DNA of 64,000 bases, from the NCBI GenBank assembly GCA_963830205.1, contig CAWHLP010000030.1:5906-69905 (forward strand), given 5' to 3'. The number at the start of each line of letters is the position of its first letter. Position 1 is the first letter of the stretch. Source of the stretch: CAVSRC01 sp963830205 (lineage in GTDB: Bacteria; Pseudomonadota; Alphaproteobacteria; Rhizobiales; Kaistiaceae). Made by a program: the position numbers and the translations under genes. Of the stretch, positions 1-8,302 are shown piece after piece. Under the pieces are notes generated by a model. The model made no database searches and was not told where the DNA came from. It worked only from the letters and a program-made list of their open reading frames with translations.

Positions 1-2
1 GA

Positions 3-212
3 GCGAAGGCCGAGCTGCATGCCTTTGCCGGCGAGTCGGACGGCCACACGCTGCCGCCGAAGTTCGCGCCATGGGGCGTGACCGGCGTCGTATCGGCCAC
101 CCAGGCCTTGCCGCACGGGCTTCCGCGACACCAGATCGAACGCGAGATCCGCGCCCACGGCTTCCAGCTGTGGCGGCTCCGCAAGAAGAAGACCGCAACC
201 GAAGTCACTTGA
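3..212 (+). CDS. hypothetical protein, 3' end only
   Basis: The frame is open from the left edge and ends at a TGA at 210-212, giving the last 69 residues of a protein that starts outside the window. The tail is basic (Arg/Lys-rich, ending KKKTATEVT). I see no domain or catalytic motif I can name. The stop lies 17 bp before the rpsU start, so the two genes are probably co-transcribed. Codon use resembles the neighbours. That it is coding rests on the long open frame and its clean junction with rpsU; no function is assigned. Confidence 0.55.
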   Translation, partial: AKAELHAFAGESDGHTLPPKFAPWGVTGVVSATQALPHGLPRHQIEREIRAHGFQLWRLRKKKTATEVT

Positions 213-229
213 TCCGAAAAGGGGAACCC

Positions 230-484
230 GTGCAGGTATTCGTGCGTGACAATAATGTCGATCAGGCACTGAAGATTCTCAAGAAGAAGCTCCAGCGCGA
301 GGGGTTCTTCCGCGAATTGAAGCGCAAGAACTCCTACGAGAAGCCGTCCGAGAAGCGGGCGCGCGAGAAGGGCGAGGCCATTCGCCGGGCGCGCAAGCAG
401 GCCCGCAAGGCGGCTCAGCGCGAGGGCTTGCTGCCCATGCCGGTTCGCAAGGTTCCGGCGCGCGGCGCAATAGGCCGTCGTTGA
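230..484 (+). CDS. rpsU: 30S ribosomal protein S21
   Basis: This encodes an 84-residue protein beginning MQVFVRDNNVDQALKILKKK, with the family core REGFFRELKRKNSYEKPSEKR, characteristic of bS21, the small-subunit protein near the anti-Shine-Dalgarno region of 16S rRNA. I chose the GTG at 230 because it sits 5 bases after a GGGGAA ribosome binding site and starts exactly at the family N-terminus; the frame is open further upstream, but that part does not resemble S21. The C-terminal 25 residues form a basic, alanine-rich extension common in alphaproteobacterial S21. Alphaproteobacteria often carry several rpsU copies, so this need not be the only one. Confidence 0.95.
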   Translation: MQVFVRDNNVDQALKILKKKLQREGFFRELKRKNSYEKPSEKRAREKGEAIRRARKQARKAAQREGLLPMPVRKVPARGAIGRR

Positions 485-504
485 TCGCCGCGGCGGGACG
501 GGCG

Positions 505-2295
505 ATGCACGACCAGCCAACGGTGACTGCGAGCCCGCCGGATCAGAGGCGGTTCCAGCTCGTCCTGATCAAGCCGTCGCACTACGATGACGACGGCTAC
601 GTCATCCGTTGGTGGCGCGGCATCATCCCGTCGAACTCGCTCGCCGCGGTCTACGGCATCGCCGCCGATTGCGCCGAACGCAAGGTGCTCGGGCCGGACG
701 TCGCCATCGACATCGCGGTCATCGACGAGACGACGACGCGCATCGACACGGCGCAGCTCCTCGCCCGCTTTCGCCAGCACGGCGGCTTCGGCCTGGTCGC
801 GCTTGTCGGCGTGCAGTCCAACGAATATCCGCGTGCGCTCGATGTTGCCCGGCCGTTTCGCCAGGCAGGCGTGCCGGTCGCCATGGGCGGCTTCCACGTC
901 TCCGGCTGTCTGTCGATGCTCGACGGACATGCCGTCGGCCTCGACGAATGCCGCGACCTGGGCATCGCCATGTTCGCCGGCGAAGCCGAAAACCGGTTCG
1001 ACCTGGTGCTGCGCGACGCCGCCGCTGGTTCGCTCGCTCCGGTCTACGATTTCCTCGCCGACCTGCCCGGACTGGAGAGCACGCCACCGCCTTTCCTGCC
1101 CAAGCAATACGTCTCGCGCACGCTCGGTCTTTCGACCAGCTTCGACGCCGGGCGCGGCTGCCCCTACGAGTGCTCGTTCTGCACCATCATCAACGTCCAG
1201 GGCCGCAAGTCGCGCTACCGCTCCGCCGACGACGTCGAACAGCTCGTCCGCCTCAACTGGGCGCAGGGGATCAGCAAGTTCTTCATCACCGACGACAACT
1301 TCGCGCGCAACCGGCGATGGGAAGAGATCTTCGATCGCCTGATCCAGCTGCGCGAGGACGCCGGCATTCCGCTCGGCCTGATGATCCAGGTCGACACCCT
1401 CTGCCACAAAATCCCGGGCTTCATCGAGAAGGCCAAGCGCGCCGGCGTCACCCGCGTCTTCATCGGGCTTGAGAACATCAACCCCGACAACCTGGCGGCG
1501 GCGAAGAAGCGCCAGAACAAGATCACCGAATACCGCAAGATGCTGCTGGCGTGGAAGAGCCAGGGCATCATCACGCTGGCGGGATATATCCTCGGCTTTC
1601 CCTGCGACACGATGGACAGCATCCGGCGCGACATCGGCATCATCAAGCGCGAGCTGCCGGTCGATGTGCTGGAGTTCTTCTGCCTGACGCCGCTGCCCGG
1701 CTCGGAGGATCATCGGGTCCTGTGGAAGCAGGGTGTCGCCATGGACCCCGACCTCAACAATTACGACGTCGAGCACGTCTGCACCGCGCACCCGAAGATG
1801 GCGCGCGAAGCGTGGGAGGCGATCTACCGCGAAGCCTGGTCGCTGTACTATACGCCGGCGCACATGCGGACATTGATCCGCCGGGCCGCCGCCACCGGCG
1901 TGCCGCTCACCAGCCTCGTCAAGGTTCTCGTCGGCTTCGCCACGGCCGTGCGGCTCGAAAACGTCCATCCGCTCCAGGCCGGCATGCTGCGCCTCAAGTC
2001 ACGGTCGGAGCGCCGTCCCGGCCTGCCCGTGGAGGCGCGCTGGACGTTCTGGGCGCGTTACGGGCTCGACACCGTCGCCAAGACCACCGTCCTGGTCTGG
2101 ACCATCGTATCGCTGCTCGCCATGCGCTTTGCCATTGCCGGCAAACAACGGTCGCTGGCCTACATGGACGAGGCGCTGACGCCCATCGGCGACGACAATG
2201 ACGAGGCGCGCGACCTCCTCAACAAGACGACCGGCGCCAAGGCGTTCATCGCCCACACCAAACGGGTCGCCAAAGCTCAGCAAAGTGCGGCCTGA
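505..2295 (+). CDS. B12-binding-type radical SAM protein
   Basis: The product is about 596 residues. It has an N-terminal Rossmann-like B12-binding-type half (roughly 1-170) and a radical SAM core with the cluster motif CPYECSFC, ligands near Cys219, Cys223 and Cys226. The core continues with the helical SPASM-free region typical of the cobalamin-dependent class, and a hydrophobic segment near residues 530-555 may anchor it to the membrane. The B12 half lacks an obvious DxHxxG motif, so cobalamin binding is not assured. Start: ATG 505 has GGGACGGG just upstream; an in-frame TTG at 481 overlapping the rpsU stop is the alternative. Relatives act in lipid, hopanoid or natural-product methylation and ring chemistry; the substrate here is unknown. 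It ends 65 bp before the convergent kinase gene. Confidence 0.8.
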   Translation: MHDQPTVTASPPDQRRFQLVLIKPSHYDDDGYVIRWWRGIIPSNSLAAVYGIAADCAERKVLGPDVAIDIAVIDETTTRIDTAQLLARFRQHGGFGLVALVGVQSNEYPRALDVARPFRQAGVPVAMGGFHVSGCLSMLDGHAVGLDECRDLGIAMFAGEAENRFDLVLRDAAAGSLAPVYDFLADLPGLESTPPPFLPKQYVSRTLGLSTSFDAGRGCPYECSFCTIINVQGRKSRYRSADDVEQLVRLNWAQGISKFFITDDNFARNRRWEEIFDRLIQLREDAGIPLGLMIQVDTLCHKIPGFIEKAKRAGVTRVFIGLENINPDNLAAAKKRQNKITEYRKMLLAWKSQGIITLAGYILGFPCDTMDSIRRDIGIIKRELPVDVLEFFCLTPLPGSEDHRVLWKQGVAMDPDLNNYDVEHVCTAHPKMAREAWEAIYREAWSLYYTPAHMRTLIRRAAATGVPLTSLVKVLVGFATAVRLENVHPLQAGMLRLKSRSERRPGLPVEARWTFWARYGLDTVAKTTVLVWTIVSLLAMRFAIAGKQRSLAYMDEALTPIGDDNDEARDLLNKTTGAKAFIAHTKRVAKAQQSAA

Positions 2296-2360
2296 AGCGT
2301 CGATCAGACTGAGCGACTGAGACCCGCGGCGCGCGATTCGCGCCCTCGGGGCCGGCCCGA

Positions 2361-3849
2361 TCAACCATCCGTCCCATCGGCAACGGCCCGCACGGCCTGC
2401 TGCCAGCGCCTGACGATCGCCTCGCGGGCCCCTGCGGAGACGCTGGGCTCGTAGACGCGCCCATGCGGCGAGAGGATCGCCAGCCCCTTGCTCTTCCGTC
2501 CACAGGCCGCACGCCACGCCCGCCATGATGCCGGCGCCGGCGGCGCTGAGCTCGGCGATCTCGTGGCGGCGCACCGGGCGGCCGAGGACATCGGACTGCA
2601 TCTGCATGAGCGTGTCGTTGTGGGTAGCGCCACCATCCACCGACAGCCGGTCGAGACGGTGGCCGAGGTCGCTCTCCATCGCAGCGAAGACGTCGCGGAT
2701 CTGCAGTGCGATCGCTTCCAGCGTGGCACGGGCGACCTCGGCCCGGGAGGTTGCGAGGGACAGGCCGGAAATGGCCGCGCGGGCGCGGTCATTCCAATGG
2801 GGGGCGCCGAGGCCGGCGAAGGCGGGAACCACGACCACGCCGCCGTCGCTCTCGGCGGTCTCGGCAAGCGCGGTCAGCGCGGCGACGTCGGCAAGACCGA
2901 GGAAGGACACCATCCACGCTGCCGCCTGGGCGGAAACCGAGATGTTGCCCTCAAGCGCGTAGGTCGTGCGGGCGCCACGGCGCCAGGCGATGGTCGTCGA
3001 CAGGCCGCTTTTGGAGAGTACCGGCGTTTCAGTCACGGTCATCAGCGAGGAGCCGGTGCCGTAGGTCGCCTTGACCTCGCCGGGGGTGCGAATGGCGTGG
3101 CCGAAGAGCGCGGCATGGGAATCGCCCATGATGGCGTGGATGGGCACGCCCGCCGGCAGGCTACCCGCCGTGGAGGTCAGGCCGAAGCGCGCATCGGAAC
3201 TCATCGGCTTCGGCAGGATGGCGGGGGGCACGCCGAACAGCCGGCACAGGTCCTCATCCCACGCCCCTGCGGCGATATCGAAAAGCTGCGTGCGCGAGGC
3301 GTTGCCGAAGTCGGTGGCGTGGACCGCACCGCCGGTGAGCTTGAACAGCAGCCAGGAATCGACCGTGCCGGCGCACAATCGCCCGGCCGCCGCGCGCGCC
3401 CGTGCCGCCGGGTATTGTTCCAGCAGCCAACCGATCTTGGCCGCCGGAAACATCGGGTTGAGCGCGAGGCCGGTCTTTGCAGCCACCATGGCTTCCACCG
3501 CCGGCGTCCGCAGATTGTCGATGCGCTCGGCCGAACGGCGGCACTGCCACGTCACGCAGGGCCCGATCGGCTCGCCAGTCTCGCGGTCCCACATGAGGAC
3601 CGACTCGCGCTGGTTGGATAGGCCGATCGCGGCGATCTCAACGCCCGCGCCCGCCTGATCGAGGCAGCCGCCCGTGGCCTGGACCAGCGTCAGCCAGAGA
3701 TCATCCGGCGACTGCTCGACCCAACCCGGCTGCGGATAGCTGACCGGCACCGGCACGGCCGCCGAGGCGATGACGGCGCCCGTTTCGTCGATCAGCAGCG
3801 CCTTGCTGTTGGTCGTCCCCTGGTCGAGCGCGAGAACATGGCGGGCCAT
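2361..3849 (-). CDS. FGGY-family carbohydrate kinase (glycerol-kinase-like), one frameshift
   Basis: The product begins MARHVLALDQGTTNSKALLI, the FGGY/glycerol-kinase ATP-binding signature, and keeps the domain order through the second FGGY region (VDGGATHNDTLMQMQSDVLG). About residue 450 (near 2485-2495) the frame is lost. The adjacent frame supplies the expected C-terminus, ending RRWQQAVRAVADGTDG at the TGA at 2361-2363. One extra base, probably in the GGGG run there, explains it; read literally, the gene runs on in the wrong frame to 1999. It is the last gene of the minus-strand sugar operon, one base after the transketolase stop. The inferred role is phosphorylation of the ketose made by the isomerase at 5672-7144 to give the transketolase substrate. 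It could be a sequencing error or a true pseudogene. Confidence 0.85.
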
Positions 3850-4812
3850 CTAGCCATCCCGGGCGGCAATGACCTCGCGGACGGCGGCGGCAATGCCGTC
3901 CGCAGAGAGGCCGTATGTCTCGAGGAGATATTCGGCCGAGCCGGTCGGCATGAAGCCGGGGAAGCCGAGGATGCGCAAGTGCGCCGGGCGGTGGGTGGCG
4001 AGGATCTCGGCAACCGCGCCGCCGAGACCACCGCGCACCGAATGTTCCTCCGCCGTCACGATCGCACCGATTTCGGCAGCCGCCCGGATGGCATCGACAT
4101 CGAGCGGCGCGATCGACGACATGTTGACGACGCGCACCGACAGCCCGGCGGCGGCAAGAGCGTCGGCAGCGGCCAGCGCGCGGTGCACCACGACGCCGTT
4201 GGCGATGACGACGGCATCCTCGCCCTGGCGCAGCACCTCGGCACGGCCGATGCGGAATTCGGCGGTCGCCGGACGCGGCAACTGCGGCACCGGCATGCGG
4301 CTGACGCGGATGAACACCGGCCCCTCGGTGCTCGCCGCGGCTTCCACGGCACGCGCCGTTTCCCACGGGTCGGACGGCACGACGATGGCAAGATTGGGCA
4401 GCAGGCGCAGCCACGCCATGTCTTCGATCGAATGGTGCGTCGCGCCGAGCTCGCCATAGCCAACGCCCGGCGACTGGCCGACCAGCTTCACGTTGGTATT
4501 GGAATAGGCGACGTCGACCTTGATCTGCTCCATCGCCCGCGCGGTGAGGAAGCATGCCGCGGCGCTGACGAAGGGGATCTTGCCGCCATTGGCGAGACCG
4601 GCGCCGACGCCGACCATGTCCTGCTCGGCGATGCCGACATTCACCGTGCGCTCGGGAAAGCGCTTCTTGAAACCGACAAGCTTCGACGAACCGACGCTGT
4701 CATTGACCACGATGACGATGCGCTGGTCGCGCGCGGCGACGTCCTCCAGCGCCGCGGCGAAGGCATCGCGGCAGTCGAACCGGTCCTTGGCGATTGTCTC
4801 GGGTGCGCTCAT
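3850..4812 (-). CDS. transketolase, C-terminal (pyrimidine-binding) subunit
   Basis: This 320-residue protein has the transketolase pyrimidine domain, with the catalytic-Glu region VNVGIAEQDMVGVGAGLA and the stretch GATHHSIEDMAWLR, followed by the C-terminal domain. It corresponds to the second half of a full-length transketolase and must pair with the subunit at 4809-5669. The start ATG overlaps the stop of that gene (ATGA), so the two are translationally coupled. Split transketolases in sugar operons are known for apulose-4-phosphate (AptAB) and sulfofructose (SqwGH). Here the kinase beside it suggests a phosphorylated ketose substrate. The substrate itself is inferred. Confidence 0.9.
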   Translation of the reverse strand: MSAPETIAKDRFDCRDAFAAALEDVAARDQRIVIVVNDSVGSSKLVGFKKRFPERTVNVGIAEQDMVGVGAGLANGGKIPFVSAAACFLTARAMEQIKVDVAYSNTNVKLVGQSPGVGYGELGATHHSIEDMAWLRLLPNLAIVVPSDPWETARAVEAAASTEGPVFIRVSRMPVPQLPRPATAEFRIGRAEVLRQGEDAVVIANGVVVHRALAAADALAAAGLSVRVVNMSSIAPLDVDAIRAAAEIGAIVTAEEHSVRGGLGGAVAEILATHRPAHLRILGFPGFMPTGSAEYLLETYGLSADGIAAAVREVIAARDG

Positions 4813-5669
4813 GCCTGTTGCAACTCGTTCATCGCTTGCTCGTACTGCGTCCGGCTGAGCACGCCGTGATGCCACGACACCTGGTTCTCCATGAAGGAGA
4901 CCCCGCGTCCCTTGATCGTGTGCGCGATGACGCAGAGCGGCTTGAGGCGCGCCGGATCATGCGTGCAGGCCCCCAGCAGCGCCGCGTGATCGTGGCCGTC
5001 GACCTCGACCACGTCCCAGCCGAAGGCGCGCCATTTGTCCGCCAGCGGCTCCAGATCGTTGGTCTCGGCCACCGCGGCGCCCTGCTGCAGGCGGTTGCGG
5101 TCGATGACCAGGGTGAGGTTGGCGAGCTTGCGATGGCCGGCGGTCATTGCCGCCTCCCAGTTGCTGCCTTCCTGAAGCTCGCCGTCGCCGGTGACGACGA
5201 AGGTGCGGAAGCCGGCGCCGTCGATCTGGCCGGCGATGGCGATGCCGGTGGCGATCGGCAGGCCGTGGCCGAGCGGCCCGGTATTGGCCTCGATGCCGGG
5301 AACGTAGTTGCGGTTGGGGTGGCCGTTGAGGAACGACTGCGGCTTCATGTAGGTCGACAGCATGTCGATCGGGATGAAGCCGGCTTCCGCCAGGGTGGCG
5401 TAGAGCGCCCCGGTGCAGTGGCCCTTGCTGAGGATGAAGCGGTCACGGCCGGCGGCGCGCGGCGCCTGCGGATCGGTGCGCAGAACGCCGAAATAGAGGG
5501 TCGCCAGGATGTCGGTGACCGACATGTCGCCGCCCGGATGGCCAAGCCCAGCCTCGAACACCATGGTCAGCGCGCGGCGGCGGATGCTCAGCGCCTTCTC
5601 GCGTATCAGCGCCAGCCGCGGATTGGCGGCCGCGGGCATCTCAGTCACGTCGGGCAGGCGGCTCGCCAT
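4809..5669 (-). CDS. transketolase, N-terminal (ThDP pyrophosphate-binding) subunit
   Basis: This 286-residue protein carries the transketolase PP domain: GHPGGDMSVTDIL, the catalytic SKGHCTGALY region, and the thiamine/Mg motif GDGELQEGSNWEAA followed about 25 residues later by DRNRLQ. It is half the length of a normal transketolase and is completed by the next gene. The ATG start lies two bases after the isomerase stop, which argues for coupled translation. The two-subunit enzyme moves a two-carbon ketol unit from a ketose phosphate to an aldose phosphate. It is a catabolic, operon-borne copy rather than the housekeeping Tkt, judged by its context. Confidence 0.9.
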   Translation of the reverse strand: MASRLPDVTEMPAAANPRLALIREKALSIRRRALTMVFEAGLGHPGGDMSVTDILATLYFGVLRTDPQAPRAAGRDRFILSKGHCTGALYATLAEAGFIPIDMLSTYMKPQSFLNGHPNRNYVPGIEANTGPLGHGLPIATGIAIAGQIDGAGFRTFVVTGDGELQEGSNWEAAMTAGHRKLANLTLVIDRNRLQQGAAVAETNDLEPLADKWRAFGWDVVEVDGHDHAALLGACTHDPARLKPLCVIAHTIKGRGVSFMENQVSWHHGVLSRTQYEQAMNELQQA

Positions 5670-5671
5670 GG

Positions 5672-7144
5672 TCACATCCGGAATGCGGGATGGAGATGGC
5701 CGCCGTATGCCGGTGCGGCCTGGTGGTAGTAGGTCGGCCAGTCGAGGTAGCGCACGACCGCCTCGTTGATGACCGCGGCGTGGTGGCCGCGCACCATGGC
5801 GACGTGGTGCTCGAAGCCGTTCTGGGCGATGAAGCCGAGCAGCGGCCTCAGGCGCGCCACCTGGGTCACGGCGATGCCGCCATCCATGGCGTAGGGATCG
5901 TCGGTGAAGTCGCCCTCGCCGACATAGGTCTTGAGCGTTCCCTGGCGATCGTCCGAGGAGACGCGGAAGAAGGTCATCGGGCCGGCCTTGACCTTGCCCT
6001 TGAGCGCGCCGAAGCAGCGCTCGTGGGGCACGACGGTGCCGAGGATGTCGAGCTCGGAGATCTCCGGTTCCACGCCGAAGAAGCTCTTCGGGTAGTTGGC
6101 GCAGTGCGTGCACACGCACTTGTCGGCCTCGTTGGCGTAGTTGTTGTTCCAGTCGAGGATCGCCGGCGGCGCCCCCGAGGCCAGCGCCAGCGCGTACATC
6201 GACACCGCCCCCATGACGTCGACCTCGCAGGCGCTCGGCATCAGCTTCTCGCCCATCATGCTCATGGTGACGCAGGTGGCGCAGCCGAAATTGTCCTGCA
6301 GGCTGCGCCAGCACTGGATGGCACTGGCATCGCACTCGTTCTCGGCGATCCAGCGGTTGACGCTGACGGTCCACTTCGCCTGCTTGACGATGTTCTCCTG
6401 CTTGATGTGCGCCGGGATCTTGCCGTAGGCGGCGATCTCTTCCAGCATCGCCTTGACCTCGGGGGCATCGTCCTTGAGGGCGGCGGCGGCGCCGACGATC
6501 TCCGACAGGTCGACGGTGACCACAGTCAGGCCGGAAAGCTGCAACAGCTTCTCGCTGAAGCGCATGGTCTGGAACGGCGCGGTGCGCGCGCCGATGGCGC
6601 CGATGCGGGCGTGCTTGAGCCCGCGCACCGTGCGGCAGATGCGCGCGAAGCGCTCGAGGTCCCCGGCGAATTCGGCGCCGCCGACATCGACCGTATGGCT
6701 GGTCGTGTCGGTGAACGGGATGCCGTACTGGTAGAGGTTGTTGGTCACCGACAGCTTGCCGCAGAAGGCGTCGCGGCGGTGCTGGACGTCGACCTTGTCG
6801 TTCTCGTCGTTGCTCGCCTGGATGAGCACCGGCACGCCCAGGTCGGCGCCGCGCAGCGTCTCGACGACGGCGATCTCATCGCCGAAGTTGGGCAGCAGCA
6901 CCACCAGCCCGTCGATCTCTTCGCGGTGCTGGCGGAAGAAGTTGGCATAGCGCTGGGCATCCTGGCGCGACTGCACGGCGCCGTTCTCGGTCTCGCCGGC
7001 GGGCAGGATGAGCGCCTCGATCTTCAGCTTGGCGAGCTGCGCCAGCACCTCGCCGCGCGCTGCCACCGCGACGGTCGGGTTGAAGAAGGCGCGACTGCCG
7101 ACGATCACGCCGAAGGTCAGGGGTTTGCCGAATGGCGAGGTCAT
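5672..7144 (-). CDS. L-fucose/L-arabinose isomerase-family protein
   Basis: The 490-residue product has the N-terminal Rossmann-like fold and long central region of the FucI/AraA superfamily (for example VGSRAFFNPT near the N-terminus, DAQRYANFFRQHREEIDGLV, and ASNDENDKVDVQHRRDAFCG). These enzymes interconvert aldoses and ketoses using a divalent metal. I could not place the metal ligands with certainty. A strong AAGGAGGG precedes the ATG, and it is the first enzyme gene after the importer, so it probably makes the first intracellular conversion of the imported sugar to a ketose. Six Cys residues between about 275 and 355 are unusual for the family. The family call is firm; the substrate is open. 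Confidence 0.8.
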   Translation of the reverse strand: MTSPFGKPLTFGVIVGSRAFFNPTVAVAARGEVLAQLAKLKIEALILPAGETENGAVQSRQDAQRYANFFRQHREEIDGLVVLLPNFGDEIAVVETLRGADLGVPVLIQASNDENDKVDVQHRRDAFCGKLSVTNNLYQYGIPFTDTTSHTVDVGGAEFAGDLERFARICRTVRGLKHARIGAIGARTAPFQTMRFSEKLLQLSGLTVVTVDLSEIVGAAAALKDDAPEVKAMLEEIAAYGKIPAHIKQENIVKQAKWTVSVNRWIAENECDASAIQCWRSLQDNFGCATCVTMSMMGEKLMPSACEVDVMGAVSMYALALASGAPPAILDWNNNYANEADKCVCTHCANYPKSFFGVEPEISELDILGTVVPHERCFGALKGKVKAGPMTFFRVSSDDRQGTLKTYVGEGDFTDDPYAMDGGIAVTQVARLRPLLGFIAQNGFEHHVAMVRGHHAAVINEAVVRYLDWPTYYHQAAPAYGGHLHPAFRM

Positions 7145-7234
7145 CGATCGACCCTCCTTGCTTGCCAGCGGCCATCGGCTTCGGGCCGACCGCTGCGCTG
7201 GCTGTGTCGAATGGTGTTGCCGCTGGTCATCGTC

Positions 7235-8302
7235 TCAGGTCTGCGCCTGGAGGGCGAGCCGGTGGTGCATGCGCTGCTGGATCTGGTCGAGGACGACCGC
7301 GGCGATGATCACCAGGCCCTTGATGACCATCTGCCAGAACGAGCTGACGCCGAGCATGACCATGCCGTCGCCGAGCACGCCGATGACGAAGGCGCCGATC
7401 ACGGTGCCCCAGATGGTGCCGCGGCCGCCCATCAGGCTGGTGCCGCCGAGCACGGCGGCGGCGATGGCGTTGAGCTCGAAGGTTTCACCGGCGGCCGGGT
7501 GCGAGGCGACCAGCTCGGAAGCGATCACCAGGCCGGCGAAGGCGGCGCAGAAGCCCGAGATCATGTAGACGGCGATCTTGACCAGGTTGACGCGGATGCC
7601 GGAGAGCGCCGCGGCACGTTCGTTGCCGCCGACCGCATAGACATAACGGCCGAAGGGCGTCCGCGCGGCGATGTAGGCGGCGACCAGCGCGAACACGACC
7701 ATGGCGTAGATCGACAAGGGAATGTGCAGGAACTCGCCGGCGCCGAGGATCGGGAAGCCCTGATTGCCGAGGTCGGGCGTGCCGATGAGGTTGGGGAAGG
7801 TGCGGCCGTTGGAGATGAGCAGGGCGGCGCCGCGGGCGATGTAGAGCGTGCCGAGGGTGGCGATGAACGGGGCGACGCCGAGCTGCGTGATCAACAGGCC
7901 GCTGATCAGGCCGACGCCGACGCCGACGGCGAGCGCGATCAGCGCCGTCTCGAAGGCGCTCGGATAGATGGTGAAGCCGAACCAGCCGATGTGGATGCCG
8001 TGGGTCAGCATGGCGCCGGCGACCATGCCGGAGACGCCGACGATGGAGCCCACCGAAAGGTCGATGCCGGCGGTCAGGATGACGAACGTCTGGCCGATGC
8101 CGAGGATGGCGTAGATGGCGACATGCTTGGTGACGATCAGCAGCGTCTCGATGTCGAGGAAGTTCGGCGCGGTGACGCTGAAATAGGCGAAGACGACGGC
8201 GAGCGCGATGAGCGTGCGCAGCCGCATGATGAGCAGCATGAAGGCATGCTGCCGGTGACGCGACTGGGCGGGAGGGGACACGGCTGTGTCGGGCGCGGTC
8301 AC
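7235..8302 (-). CDS. ribose-type ABC transporter permease (RbsC family)
   Basis: This is a 355-residue hydrophobic protein of the BPD_transp_2 family with about ten membrane segments. It has the typical stretches ILTAGIDLSVGSIVGVSGM and NAIAAAVLGGTSLMGGRGTI of RbsC/AraH-like permeases. I chose the GTG start at 8302 because it overlaps the ATPase stop (GTGA); the frame remains open far upstream, but that part is antisense-like read-through over the ATPase gene. It forms the membrane channel for the sugar captured by the binding protein at 10604-11548. A 90-bp gap separates it from the isomerase, which has its own strong ribosome binding site. Confidence 0.92.
   Translation of the reverse strand: MTAPDTAVSPPAQSRHRQHAFMLLIMRLRTLIALAVVFAYFSVTAPNFLDIETLLIVTKHVAIYAILGIGQTFVILTAGIDLSVGSIVGVSGMVAGAMLTHGIHIGWFGFTIYPSAFETALIALAVGVGVGLISGLLITQLGVAPFIATLGTLYIARGAALLISNGRTFPNLIGTPDLGNQGFPILGAGEFLHIPLSIYAMVVFALVAAYIAARTPFGRYVYAVGGNERAAALSGIRVNLVKIAVYMISGFCAAFAGLVIASELVASHPAAGETFELNAIAAAVLGGTSLMGGRGTIWGTVIGAFVIGVLGDGMVMLGVSSFWQMVIKGLVIIAAVVLDQIQQRMHHRLALQAQT

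Noticed and set aside
415..1968. 517-residue open frame on the minus strand opposite the radical SAM gene
   Set aside because: Composition (Asp, Val, Arg, Gly, His-rich) is that of antisense read-through in high-GC DNA; the plus-strand frame has clear domain motifs.
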